DNA from: Pseudomonadota bacterium
Lineage (GTDB): Bacteria; Pseudomonadota; Alphaproteobacteria; Rhizobiales; Devosiaceae
Reading direction: 5' to 3'
Length of the DNA: 39,585 nt
NCBI GenBank assembly: GCA_023431205.1
Contig: JAEYXQ010000168.1
Coordinates: forward strand, 1 to 39,585
The first letter of the stretch is position 1. Each line of letters opens with the position of its first letter. Positions 1-8,081 of the stretch are shown here, piece after piece. The notes beneath the pieces were generated by a model. That model saw only the letters and a list, made by a program, of their open reading frames with translations. It was not told the origin of the DNA and ran no database searches. A program made the position numbers and the translations under genes.

Positions 1-1
1 G

Positions 2-286
2 GACGGCACTCAGCACACCGACAACGTCCGGGACGAACACCGCACCGCCTATCTGAACGCGCAAGGATACTCCGTGCTTCGCTTCTGGAACGACGAAGTG
101 CTGGCCAACCCAGAGGGGGTTTATCACGCCATCAGTTCTGTCTTGGGCCTGAACCCCTCACCCGACCTCCGCTTCGCTCCGGCCACCCTCTCCCCTCAGG
201 GGAGAGGGGAACGCGGCGCCCGGCCGCTTCCACCAAGAAACGCAGCTATCGGCTCAACGCCGAACCACCCAGCGAGTAGCCCATGA
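2..286 (+). CDS. C-terminal part of a DUF559 (endonuclease-like) protein, 5' truncated by the window
   Basis: The frame is open from the window edge and carries the typical end of DUF559 proteins: DGTQH, then RTAYLNAQGYSVLRFWNDEV, then a short helix. DUF559 belongs to the PD-(D/E)XK/Vsr-like nuclease superfamily; its biological role is not well established. The conserved domain ends near base 160. The remaining codons run through an intergenic dyad repeat (154-210) before the stop at 284-286, which overlaps the next start codon as ATGA. The tail is therefore low-complexity sequence gained from the repeat rather than conserved protein. The start lies outside the window. Confidence 0.75.
   Translation, partial: DGTQHTDNVRDEHRTAYLNAQGYSVLRFWNDEVLANPEGVYHAISSVLGLNPSPDLRFAPATLSPQGRGERGARPLPPRNAAIGSTPNHPASSP
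154..210. repeat. Intergenic dyad repeat element, copy 1
   Basis: It contains CCCCTCACCC followed by a perfect dyad, CCCTCTCCCC (186-195) against GGGGAGAGGG (199-208). The same building blocks recur at 1596-1642 and 7228-7355. Such elements are common between genes of Hyphomicrobiales. This copy is read through by the DUF559 frame. Confidence 0.7.
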
Positions 287-1533
287 CCGCCCCCGGAGAA
301 AACCTGCGCATCAATGGTGATCGGCTCTGGGACAGCCTCATGGAGATGGCCCGGATCGGTCCCGGCATTGCCGGGGGCAACAATCGGCAGACGTTGACCG
401 ACAGCGACAAAGAAGGCCGCGAGCTGTTCCAGCGCTGGTGCGAGGACGCCGGCCTCAGCATGGCCGTCGACCGGATGGGCACCATGTTCATGACCCGGCG
501 GGGTACCGACCCCGACGCCCTGCCGGTCTATGTCGGCTCCCATCTCGATACTCAGCCCACCGGCGGCAAGTATGACGGCGTGCTGGGCGTTCTGGCGGGG
601 CTCGAAGTCGTCCGCAGCATGAACGATCTCGGCATCAGGACCCGCCACCCCATCGTCGTCACCAACTGGACCAATGAGGAAGGGGCGCGGTTTGCGCCGG
701 CCATGCTCGCCTCCGGCGTCTTTGCCGGCATGCACACGCTCGAATACGCCTATGAGCGCAAGGACCCGGACGGCAAGAGCTTTGGCGACGAGTTGCAGCG
801 CATCGGCTGGGTCGGCTCCGAAGAGGTCGGCGCCCGCAAGATGCACGCCTATTTCGAGTACCATATCGAACAGGGCCCGATCCTCGAGGCGGAGGGCAAG
901 CAGATCGGCGTGGTCACCCACGGCCAGGGCCTGTGGTGGCTCGAATTCACCCTCACCGGCAAGGAAACCCATACCGGCTCCACCCCGATGACCATGCGTG
1001 TCAATGCTGGTCTCGCCATGGCCCGCATTCTCGACATGGTGCAGGCCGTGGCGATGGACCACCAGCCCGGCGCCGTGGGCGGCGTGGGGCAGATTCGGTT
1101 CTCGCCCAACTCCCGCAACGTGCTGCCGGGCACGGTGGTCTTTACCGTTGATATCCGCTCGCCCGAGCTCAACAAGCTCAACTCCATGCGCTCCCAGATC
1201 GAGGAAAAGGCGCAAGCCATCTGCGCCGAACTCGGCGTCGGCTATGCCATGGAGGCGGTGGGGCATTTCGACCCCGTAGCTTTCGACCCGGTGCTGGTCG
1301 GCCGCGTCCGCGCCGCCGCCGAAAAGCTCGGCTACTCCCACATGGACATCATTTCCGGCGCCGGCCACGACGCTTGCTGGACCAATCGCGTCGCCCCCTC
1401 CACCATGATCATGTGCCCCTGCGTCGACGGCCTCTCGCACAACGAGGCCGAAGAAATTTCCAGAGAATGGGCCACGGCCGGAGCCGACGTGCTGCTGCAC
1501 GCAGTGCTCGAAACGGCGGAGATCGTGGAGTGA
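283..1533 (+). CDS. Zn-dependent N-carbamoyl amidohydrolase (beta-ureidopropionase / allantoate amidohydrolase family)
   Basis: This 416-residue cytosolic M20-type amidohydrolase is expected to cleave an N-carbamoyl amino acid to amino acid, CO2 and ammonia. Metal and substrate motifs are all present: GSHLDT with H87 and D89, KYDG with D98, NEEG with E132/E133, EYHIEQGP with H194, GKETHTGSTPM with H230, and the C-terminal GLSHNEAEE with H386. This is the pattern of hydantoinase/carbamoylase-family dimers. The next gene is a dihydropyrimidinase, so the natural substrate is probably N-carbamoyl-beta-alanine or an N-carbamoyl-L-amino acid made by it. Allantoate is less likely because no allantoinase or ureidoglycolate gene is nearby. 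The start overlaps the preceding stop by four bases and has no strong ribosome binding site. Exact substrate is an inference from context. Confidence 0.9.
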   Translation: MTAPGENLRINGDRLWDSLMEMARIGPGIAGGNNRQTLTDSDKEGRELFQRWCEDAGLSMAVDRMGTMFMTRRGTDPDALPVYVGSHLDTQPTGGKYDGVLGVLAGLEVVRSMNDLGIRTRHPIVVTNWTNEEGARFAPAMLASGVFAGMHTLEYAYERKDPDGKSFGDELQRIGWVGSEEVGARKMHAYFEYHIEQGPILEAEGKQIGVVTHGQGLWWLEFTLTGKETHTGSTPMTMRVNAGLAMARILDMVQAVAMDHQPGAVGGVGQIRFSPNSRNVLPGTVVFTVDIRSPELNKLNSMRSQIEEKAQAICAELGVGYAMEAVGHFDPVAFDPVLVGRVRAAAEKLGYSHMDIISGAGHDACWTNRVAPSTMIMCPCVDGLSHNEAEEISREWATAGADVLLHAVLETAEIVE

Positions 1534-1595
1534 TATTTTTGGCTGTCATCCGCGCTGCGGCTTCATCACACCGCCAGGCACTGGCTCGATCCATT

Positions 1596-1642
1596 CCTCT
1601 CCCCATTGGGGAGAGGTCGCCGCGCAGCGGCGGTGAGGGGAA
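1596..1642. repeat. Intergenic dyad repeat element, copy 2
   Basis: A perfect 9-bp dyad, CCTCTCCCC (1596-1604) and GGGGAGAGG (1608-1616), is followed by CGCCGCGCAGCGGCGG and GTGAGGGG. It lies in the 146-base gap between the carbamoylase and hydantoinase genes. It could form an mRNA hairpin inside the operon transcript. No U tract follows it, so it is not an intrinsic terminator. Confidence 0.7.
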
Positions 1643-1679
1643 GGTCCGTGCAAACTCAAATAGTTGAATGGGGTAGACC

Positions 1680-3131
1680 ATGACCACAGTCATCAAAAAC
1701 GGCACCGTCGTCACCGCGGACCTTACCTACAAGGCCGATGTCCTTATCGACGGCGAGACCATCGTCGAGATCGGCCCCAATCTCTCTGGTGACGAAGTGC
1801 TCGATGCGACCGGCTGCTACGTCATGCCGGGCGGCATCGATCCGCATACTCATCTCGAAATGCCCTTCATGGGAACCTATTCCGCCGACGATTTCGAGAG
1901 TGGCACCCGCGCCGGCCTGGCCGGCGGCACCACCATGGTAGTCGATTTCTGCCTGCCCAACCCGGACCAGTCGCTCCTCGAAGCGCTGAAGATGTGGGAC
2001 AACAAGACCGGCAAGGCCGCCGCCGACTATTCCTTCCACATGGCCATCACCTGGTGGGGCGAGCAGGTGTTCAACGAGATGGCCGAGGTGGTCGACCGCG
2101 GCATCACCTCGTTCAAGCACTTCATGGCCTACAAGGGCTCGTTGATGGTGAACGACGACGAGATGATCGCCTCGTTCCAGCGCTGTGCCGAGCTCGGCGC
2201 CCTGCCGCTGGTCCATGCCGAGAATGGTGACATCGTCGCCGCCATGACCGCAAAGCTGCTGGCCGAGGGCAATACTGGGCCCGAGGGCCACGCCTATTCC
2301 CGTCCGCCCGAAGTCGAGGGCGAGGCCACCAACCGCGCTATCATGCTGGCCGACATAGCCGGAGTCCCCCTCTATGTGGTCCACGTCTCCTGCGAGCAGG
2401 CGCACGAAGCCATCCGCCGCGCCCGCCAGAAGGGCATGCGCGTCTATGGCGAGCCGCTCATCCAGCACCTGACCTTGGACGAGAGCGAATACTTCAACCC
2501 GGACTGGGATCACGCCGCCCGCCGGGTGATGTCCCCGCCCTTCCGCAACAAGCAGCACCAGGATTCGCTCTGGGCCGGGCTGCAGTCGGGCTCGCTCTCT
2601 TGCGTTGCCACCGACCACTGCGCCTTCACCACCGACCAGAAGCGCACCGGCATCGGCAATTTCGCCAAGATCCCCAATGGCACGGGTGGCCTCGAGGATC
2701 GCCTGCCGGTCCTGTGGACCGCCGGTGTCAACACCGGCCGGCTGACCATGAACGAGTTCGTGGCCGTGACCTCCACCAACATCGCCAAGATCCTCAACCT
2801 CTACCCCAGAAAGGGTGCGGTGATGACCGGCGCCGATGCCGACCTCATCGTCTGGGACCCCAACCGCAGGAAGACCATTTCGGCCAAGGCGCAGCAGTCG
2901 GTCATCGACTACAACGTCTTCGAAGGGTTCGAAGTGACGGGCCTGCCGCGCTTCGTCCTCAGCCGCGGCAAGGTTTCCATTGTCGAAAACGAGGTCAGGG
3001 CCGAGCCAGGCCACGGCAAGTTCGTTGGCCGCGAGGCAAAAAATCCGGTGAATCGCGCCCTGTCGCAGTGGAAGGAACTCGTCGCACCCCGCAAGGTCGA
3101 ACGGGCCGGCATTCCCGCAACCGGCGTCTAG
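1680..3131 (+). CDS. hydA: Dihydropyrimidinase / D-hydantoinase
   Basis: This 483-residue amidohydrolase-superfamily enzyme hydrolyses the ring of 5,6-dihydrouracil, dihydrothymine or 5-substituted hydantoins to the N-carbamoyl product. All binuclear zinc ligands can be placed: H56 and H58 in GGIDPHTHLEMPFMG, carboxylated lysine K152 in FMAYKGSLM, H179 in LVHAENGD, H235 in VVHVSCEQA, and D312 in CVATDHCAF. Length and motif spacing match the family. It is followed after about 160 bases by an ABC importer and preceded by a carbamoylase, so it is the first hydrolytic step of the local pathway. No dihydropyrimidine dehydrogenase gene is in the window. Allantoinase is less likely given the hydantoinase-type lysine loop. 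Confidence 0.93.
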   Translation: MTTVIKNGTVVTADLTYKADVLIDGETIVEIGPNLSGDEVLDATGCYVMPGGIDPHTHLEMPFMGTYSADDFESGTRAGLAGGTTMVVDFCLPNPDQSLLEALKMWDNKTGKAAADYSFHMAITWWGEQVFNEMAEVVDRGITSFKHFMAYKGSLMVNDDEMIASFQRCAELGALPLVHAENGDIVAAMTAKLLAEGNTGPEGHAYSRPPEVEGEATNRAIMLADIAGVPLYVVHVSCEQAHEAIRRARQKGMRVYGEPLIQHLTLDESEYFNPDWDHAARRVMSPPFRNKQHQDSLWAGLQSGSLSCVATDHCAFTTDQKRTGIGNFAKIPNGTGGLEDRLPVLWTAGVNTGRLTMNEFVAVTSTNIAKILNLYPRKGAVMTGADADLIVWDPNRRKTISAKAQQSVIDYNVFEGFEVTGLPRFVLSRGKVSIVENEVRAEPGHGKFVGREAKNPVNRALSQWKELVAPRKVERAGIPATGV

Positions 3132-3292
3132 GCACGATCACCATGCGCAAAAAAGTGGCATTGCAGGAACGACTTACGCATCAGCACTGGCGTCGGCACG
3201 ACGCCCGCGCTGCGGCACGTCGCTTGCATTGTCCTCACCCGGGGGCGCCCACCGCCTCCGGCAGCGGCACTCCATAGGAAAGGCACCAGCTC

Positions 3293-4126
3293 TTGTCCGT
3301 GACGACTTCTGTTTCCCACCCCATCACAGACAAGGCTTCGCCCGCCGCCGTCGTTGCCGCGCAGCATCTCGGCCTCACCTTCCCCACCGCCGATGGCGAT
3401 GTAGTTGCACTCAGCGACGTCAACCTGAGCATCGCCAAGGGCGAATTCGTCTCCTTCATCGGCCCTTCCGGCTGCGGCAAGACCACTTTCTTGCGCACCA
3501 TCGCCGATCTCGAGCGGCCGACCTCGGGCACGCTCACCGTCAACGGCCAGACCCCCGAACAAGCCCGCAGGGAACGGGCCTACGGCTATGTCTTCCAGGC
3601 GCCGGCGCTCTATCCCTGGCGCACCATCGAAAAGAACGTGGCTCTGCCGCTCGAAATCATGGGCTATGGCCGCGAGCAGCAGGCCGAGCGCATCCGCCGC
3701 ACCCTGGAGCTGGTCAACCTCACCGGCTTCGAGAAGCGCTATCCCTGGCAACTCTCCGGCGGCATGCAGCAGCGCGCCTCCATCGCCCGCGCCCTCGCTT
3801 TCGATGCTGACCTGCTGTTGATGGACGAGCCCTTCGGCGCCCTCGACGAAATCGTCCGCGACCACCTCAATTCCGAACTGCTCAAACTGTGGGAGCGCAC
3901 GCAGAAAACCATCTGCTTCGTCACCCACTCCATTCCCGAGGCCGTCTACCTCTCCACCAAGATCGTGGTCATGTCGCCGCGTCCGGGCCGCGTCACCGAC
4001 ATCATCGAGTCGACCCTGCCACCCGAGCGCCCGCTCGATATCCGCGAAACTCCCGAATTCCTCGCCATCGCCGCCCGCGTCCGCGATGGCCTCAGGGCCG
4101 GCCACTCCTACGAGGAGGCGGTGTGA
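3293..4126 (+). CDS. ABC importer ATP-binding subunit, NitT/TauT (SsuB/TauB) type
   Basis: This 277-residue cytoplasmic ATPase should power import through the two downstream permeases. Walker A GPSGCGKTT is at 57-65, the Q-loop glutamine at 102, the LSGG signature at 154-157, Walker B ending in D178-E179, and the switch histidine at 212. The SsuB/TauB-type layout (YVFQAPALYPWRT, PFGALDE) supports a small organic substrate. The start is taken as TTG at 3293 because AGGAAAGG (3276-3283) lies nine bases upstream; GTG at 3299 is the alternative. The stop is followed by 49 bases before the permease start. Substrate is inferred from the adjoining hydantoinase and carbamoylase. Confidence 0.92.
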   Translation: MSVTTSVSHPITDKASPAAVVAAQHLGLTFPTADGDVVALSDVNLSIAKGEFVSFIGPSGCGKTTFLRTIADLERPTSGTLTVNGQTPEQARRERAYGYVFQAPALYPWRTIEKNVALPLEIMGYGREQQAERIRRTLELVNLTGFEKRYPWQLSGGMQQRASIARALAFDADLLLMDEPFGALDEIVRDHLNSELLKLWERTQKTICFVTHSIPEAVYLSTKIVVMSPRPGRVTDIIESTLPPERPLDIRETPEFLAIAARVRDGLRAGHSYEEAV

Positions 4127-4175
4127 TGGGCTGGTCTGCCGTCCACCGGAGAGTTCGGGGCGGGGTGCTGCACCC

Positions 4176-5045
4176 ATGAACCGCATCCTTCCCGTCCTCA
4201 CTATCCTGCTCGCCATCCTTGCGCTCTGGTACGCCGCGGCGATCTGGATGAACGCGCCCTGGCAGAACCAGCTCAACGCCCGCGCCAGTCTCGAAAACGT
4301 CGCCTTCACCGATTTCGCCGCGCAGACCTGGGCCCAGGACAAGCCGGTGCTTCCGGCACCGCACCAGGTGGTCACGGAAATCTGGAACGCCACCGTCGCG
4401 CTCGACATCACGTCCAAGCGTTCGCTCGCCTATCATGGCTGGATCACCCTGTCGGCGACCCTGCTCGGTTTCGCCTTCGGCACCGCGCTGGGCGTGCTGC
4501 TCGCAGTCATCATCATCCACAACGATGCCGCCGACCGCTCGCTGATGCCCTGGATCATTGCCAGCCAGACCATTCCCATCCTGGCCGTCGCGCCGATGGT
4601 GGTGGTCGGCCTCGGCGCCGTGGGAATGACCGGCCTTGTGCCCAAGGCGCTGATCTCGATGTATCTCAGCTTTTTCCCGGTCGTGGTCGGCATGGTGAAG
4701 GGCCTGCGCTCCCCCGAAGCGATCCAGCTCGACCTGATGCACACCTATGATGCCAATGCCTGGCAGGTGTTCTCCAAGCTGCGCTGGCCTGCGGCCATGC
4801 CGTTCCTGTTCGCCTCGATGAAGGTGGGCATTGCCATCTCGCTGATCGGCGCCGTCGTGGCCGAGCTGTCCAACGCCTCGGGCGGCGGACTTGGCGTCCG
4901 CCTGCTCACCGGCTCCTATAACGGCCAGACCGTGCAGATCTGGGCCGCCCTGTTCATTGCCGCTGGTTTGGCTGCCGTGCTCGTAGCCGTCGTCGGCGGC
5001 GCCGAGCGGCTGGTCAACCGTCGCATGGGAGTGCGCGCAGCATGA
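4176..5045 (+). CDS. ABC importer permease 1, NitT/TauT type
   Basis: This 289-residue inner-membrane protein has an N-terminal membrane anchor (about 5-25), a periplasmic stretch, and a BPD_transp_1 core with membrane segments near 90-114, 125-148, 155-177, 212-232 and 253-275. The cytoplasmic coupling (EAA-like) loop is visible at about 181-210, with LMHTYDANAWQVFSKLRWP. The start was set at ATG 4176 rather than the in-frame upstream codon at 4086, because the latter would overlap the ATPase gene with unrelated sequence. Its stop overlaps the next start as ATGA at 5042-5045, so the two permeases are translationally coupled and probably form a heterodimer. Confidence 0.9.
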   Translation: MNRILPVLTILLAILALWYAAAIWMNAPWQNQLNARASLENVAFTDFAAQTWAQDKPVLPAPHQVVTEIWNATVALDITSKRSLAYHGWITLSATLLGFAFGTALGVLLAVIIIHNDAADRSLMPWIIASQTIPILAVAPMVVVGLGAVGMTGLVPKALISMYLSFFPVVVGMVKGLRSPEAIQLDLMHTYDANAWQVFSKLRWPAAMPFLFASMKVGIAISLIGAVVAELSNASGGGLGVRLLTGSYNGQTVQIWAALFIAAGLAAVLVAVVGGAERLVNRRMGVRAA

Positions 5046-6151
5046 TTGGCACGCTTTCGCCCCTGCAGCGCTTCCTTGCCCTGCTCGCCGCCGGCGCCAG
5101 CCTGGTGGGACTGCTGCTGAGCCTCGCGGCGGGCAACACACCGGCCCCGCTGCTGCTGTTCTTTGCGCTCGGCACCCTGACTCTCCTCAGGGTCAGGCTG
5201 GCGTTCAACGTCTTCCTCGACGGCGCCCTGGCGGTGTTCGGCGCCGCGGCGCTGATCCTCGCCCTGCCAAACGGCGCCGCGATGCCCGCCCACTTCTGGC
5301 TGGCGCTCCTGTCCGGTTGGGCTTTCGCCTGGCTGTTCGTGGAACGATTGTCCGCCGCCATCCGGGCCGGCACGCTGCCCCATACCGGCACCGGCATCGT
5401 CATCCCGCTGATGTTCGGGTTCACCTTGCTGGTGGTGTGGGAAGTGGTCACCCGCGGCGCCAATGTCCCGCCGGTGCTCTTGCCGGCGCCATCCGCCATC
5501 GCTGCACGCCTTGCCGCCGAAACCGGCATTCTCTGGGCCGATTTCGTTCAGACCTTCATCAAGTCGGTCATTCCCGGCTACATCATCGGCTGCCTGGCGG
5601 GCCTGCTTGTCGCCATTGCCGTCGACCGCTCGCCCTTCCTCAAGGCCGGCGTGATGCCGATCGGCAACTTCATGTCGGCCCTGCCCATCATCGGCATCGC
5701 CCCGATCATGGTGATGTGGTTCGGCTTCGACTGGCAGTCCAAGGCCGCCGTGGTGGTGGCGATGACCTTCTTCCCCATGCTGGTCAACACCGTTGCCGGC
5801 CTCAACGCCGCCAGCGTCATCGAGCGCGACCTGATGCGCACCTATGCCGCCAGCTACACTCAGACGCTGTTCAAGCTGCGCATGCCGGCAGCGGCGCCCT
5901 TCATCTTCAACGCCCTCAAGATCAACTCGACTCTGGCCTTGATCGGGGCAATCGTAGCCGAATTCTTCGGGACACCCGTGGTGGGAATGGGGTTCCGGAT
6001 ATCGACCGGGGTGGGGCGTCTCGCCATCGACCTGGTCTGGGCGGAGATCGCCGTCGCGGCGGTCGCGGGATCCGCCTTCTACGGGGTGATCGCCCTCATA
6101 GAAAGGGGCGTCACCTTCTGGCATCCGTCCGTCCGTGGTGGACGGGCGTAA
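5042..6151 (+). CDS. ABC importer permease 2 with N-terminal membrane extension
   Basis: This 369-residue permease is about 100 residues longer than the usual NitT/TauT permease. The first roughly 110 residues form several hydrophobic segments (LLAAGASLVGLLLSLAAG, LLLFFALGTLTLL and others) not found in the minimal family. The C-terminal two thirds are the normal BPD_transp_1 domain, with the coupling loop RDLMRTYAASYTQTLFKLRM and the conserved GAIVAEFFGTPVVGMGF stretch. It is coupled to permease 1 by an ATGA overlap and followed after 25 bases by the binding-protein gene. The function of the N-terminal extension is unknown. Confidence 0.9.
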   Translation: MIGTLSPLQRFLALLAAGASLVGLLLSLAAGNTPAPLLLFFALGTLTLLRVRLAFNVFLDGALAVFGAAALILALPNGAAMPAHFWLALLSGWAFAWLFVERLSAAIRAGTLPHTGTGIVIPLMFGFTLLVVWEVVTRGANVPPVLLPAPSAIAARLAAETGILWADFVQTFIKSVIPGYIIGCLAGLLVAIAVDRSPFLKAGVMPIGNFMSALPIIGIAPIMVMWFGFDWQSKAAVVVAMTFFPMLVNTVAGLNAASVIERDLMRTYAASYTQTLFKLRMPAAAPFIFNALKINSTLALIGAIVAEFFGTPVVGMGFRISTGVGRLAIDLVWAEIAVAAVAGSAFYGVIALIERGVTFWHPSVRGGRA

Positions 6152-6176
6152 CCAACAGGGAAAAGGGAACGCAAGA

Positions 6177-7151
6177 ATGAAGAAGTTGATCGGAGGTCTC
6201 GTCGCAGGCGCCCTGGCGCTTTCGGCCCTCCCCGCTGTGGCGCAGGATGCCCTGACGCTGCAGCTCAAATGGGTCACCCAGGCCCAGTTCGCCGGCTATC
6301 TCGTCGCCGAGGCCAAGGGCTTCTATGACGAGGAGAATCTCGACGTCACCATTCTCCCCGGCGGCCCCAACATCGCCCCTGAACAGGTGATCGCCGGCGG
6401 TGGCGCCGACATCATCGTCACCTGGATGGCCGCCGGCATGGCCGCCCGCGAATCCGGCGTGCCGCTGGTCAACATCGCCCAGCCGTTCAAGCGCTCGGGC
6501 CTGATGATGATCTGTCCCACCGAAACCGGCATCGCCTCGCCCGAGGATTTCCCCGGCCACACGCTCGGCGTCTGGTTCTTCGGCAACGAGTATCCGTTCT
6601 TTGCCTGGATGAACAAGCTGGGAATCCCCACCGACGGCTCCGCCGAGGGCGTCACTGTCCTCCAGCAGAGCTTCGACATCCAGCCGATGATCCAGGGTCA
6701 GGCCGACTGCATCTCGGTCATGACCTATAACGAGTACGGCCAGGCGCTCGATGCCGGCTATGGCCCGGACAACCTCACCATCTTCAACTACACCGAGATG
6801 GGCAACGACCTGCTCGAGGACGGCATCTATGTCATGGAGGACACGCTCGACGATCCGGCCAAGGTCGACGCCTACACCCGCTTCGTCCGCGCCTCTATGA
6901 AGGGCTGGCAGTACGCGCTCGACAACCCCGATGAGGCCGCCGAGATCGTGGTCGAGGCCGACGACACCGGCGCTGCCGAATACGATCACCAGCGCTACAT
7001 GGTGGAAGAGGTCTCCAAGCTGGTCGATCCCGAGGATCCGGCGCTCAACATGGAAACCTACGACCGCACCGTCCAGGCGCTGCTCGACCAGGGCATCATC
7101 AAGAACCAGCCCGAAGGCGCCTACACCACCGTCGTCACCGACGGCCTGTAG
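6177..7151 (+). CDS. ABC importer periplasmic substrate-binding protein, NMT1/THI5-like
   Basis: This 324-residue secreted protein has a Sec signal peptide, MKKLIGGLVAGALALSALPA, with likely cleavage after AVA (residue 22). The mature start LTLQLKWVTQAQFAGYLVAE and the later GGPNIAPEQVIAGGGADIIV are typical of NMT1/THI5-like binding proteins, which carry pyrimidine-like compounds, taurine or nitrate-type ligands. Linked dihydropyrimidinase and carbamoylase genes make a pyrimidine, dihydropyrimidine or hydantoin ligand most likely. The start at ATG 6177 was chosen because the signal peptide begins exactly there and AAGGGA lies just upstream. It is the last gene of the transport-catabolic cluster and is followed by a strong terminator. 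Confidence 0.9.
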   Translation: MKKLIGGLVAGALALSALPAVAQDALTLQLKWVTQAQFAGYLVAEAKGFYDEENLDVTILPGGPNIAPEQVIAGGGADIIVTWMAAGMAARESGVPLVNIAQPFKRSGLMMICPTETGIASPEDFPGHTLGVWFFGNEYPFFAWMNKLGIPTDGSAEGVTVLQQSFDIQPMIQGQADCISVMTYNEYGQALDAGYGPDNLTIFNYTEMGNDLLEDGIYVMEDTLDDPAKVDAYTRFVRASMKGWQYALDNPDEAAEIVVEADDTGAAEYDHQRYMVEEVSKLVDPEDPALNMETYDRTVQALLDQGIIKNQPEGAYTTVVTDGL

Positions 7152-7174
7152 AACTCGTCTCTACATGAACCCGC

Positions 7175-7206
7175 AAACCGCGCCCCGTGGCGCGGTTTGT
7201 TTTTTT
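7175..7206 (+). terminator. Rho-independent terminator of the hydantoinase/ABC importer cluster
   Basis: AAACCGCGCC (7175-7184) pairs perfectly with GGCGCGGTTT (7189-7198) over a four-base loop, and GTTTTTTT follows. It lies 23 bases after the binding-protein stop. Confidence 0.92.
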
Positions 7207-7227
7207 GGCCATGGCTTGCGTCGCGGC

Positions 7228-7355
7228 ACCCCTCACCCTGGCTCTCTACCCGAAAGGGCGAGGGACGCAGGGGCGTTGATCCGGTGTTTGGATTGGGCCC
7301 CGAAGGTGCAACATCGTCCCCTCGCCCCTTCGGGGAGAGGGCCAGGGTGAGGGGT
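7228..7355. repeat. Paired, inverted copies of the intergenic dyad repeat
   Basis: Two copies of a roughly 38-base element face each other: 7228-7265, starting ACCCCTCACCCTGGCTCTCT, and 7317-7355, ending GGCCAGGGTGAGGGGT. Each also has its own small dyad (CCCGAAAGGG, CCCCTTCGGGG). The 51-base spacer contains nothing recognisable. Together they could form a long cruciform or RNA hairpin. They occupy the largest gene-free stretch of the window (7152-7523), which otherwise holds only the two terminators annotated separately. Confidence 0.75.
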
Positions 7356-7447
7356 CTTCCCCCACACACCACGACCTCCCGAATCTATCCGCTTATCCCC
7401 ACGTCAAATACCTAATCCGGGTCGCGCCGGAGGCATCCTCACGTCCC

Positions 7448-7477
7448 AAAAAGAAAGGGCGCCCTTGCGAGGCGCCC
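7448..7477 (-). terminator. Rho-independent terminator of the DUF2852 gene
   Basis: On the minus strand, GGGCGCC pairs with GGCGCCC (7457-7463 and 7471-7477) over a seven-base loop, followed by a U-rich tract (plus-strand AAAAAGAAA at 7448-7456). It lies about 46 bases beyond the minus-strand stop. Confidence 0.85.
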
Positions 7478-7523
7478 AGTTTGGTCGGGAGACCGACTTC
7501 AGGAGGAGGAGGTCCGGCGGGGC

Positions 7524-7997
7524 TTAGCCGTTGTTGCCCCAGCCGTTGTTGGTGTCGCCACCAGGCTGGCCGTTGTTGCCGTTGTCGCCATAACCCTGGC
7601 GCGAGCCGCGGCGGTCGGCCATGAAGCGGTCGAACTCCTCGCGGTCCTTGGCCTTGCGCAGGTTCTCCATGTACTCGTGGAAGGCGTCGATCTCGGCATC
7701 GAGCCGGGCACGCTCTTCCTCGAGCCGGCGCAGCTGTTCGTCACGATACTCGTCGAAGGCTGCATTGCCGCTGGAGCGGGTGGAATGAGCCTTGAAGCCG
7801 TGGCGGCTGTTGGAGCTGCACCAGCTCTTGCCCTTGTTCCAGTAGGCCTGCGCCTTCTCGGGGCTGCCGCCGAACTTCTCGCCCCACAGGATATAGCCGA
7901 GCACGGCAAGGCCGAGCGGCCAGAAGACGATGAAGCCCAGGACCATGAGGCCGATGGTCAGAGGCGACCATTGAGGTTTGATGATTGCAGTGGTCAT
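7524..7997 (-). CDS. DUF2852 membrane protein
   Basis: This 157-residue protein matches the DUF2852 family of alphaproteobacteria, whose function is unknown. One strong membrane segment (about 12-38, PLTIGLMVLGFIVFWPLGLA) is followed by LGYILWGEKFGG. Residues 80-130 form a charged, probably coiled-coil helix (EYRDEQLRRLEEERARLDAEI ... EEFDRFMADRR). The tail is rich in Gly and Asn (GDNGNNGQPGGDTNNGWGNN) and likely disordered. It is transcribed divergently from the redox kinase and ends at its own terminator, so it is probably monocistronic. Confidence 0.88.
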   Translation of the reverse strand: MTTAIIKPQWSPLTIGLMVLGFIVFWPLGLAVLGYILWGEKFGGSPEKAQAYWNKGKSWCSSNSRHGFKAHSTRSSGNAAFDEYRDEQLRRLEEERARLDAEIDAFHEYMENLRKAKDREEFDRFMADRRGSRQGYGDNGNNGQPGGDTNNGWGNNG

Positions 7998-8081
7998 TTC
8001 GAAACATTCTCCCAGTCACGATGGGTGTAACGTGGTCCCGGCGGGGGTGGGATCAAGCATGTGCCCGTCGATTTTTCTGTC

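Noticed and set aside
1656..3014. Minus-strand frame of 452 codons opposite the hydantoinase gene
   Set aside because: Mirror of the dihydropyrimidinase coding sequence; Gly/Val/Asp/His-rich with no domain.
3143..3277. 44-codon open frame between the hydantoinase and the ABC ATPase
   Set aside because: Composition is Arg/His/Ala-rich without a ribosome binding site or recognisable feature; most likely chance.
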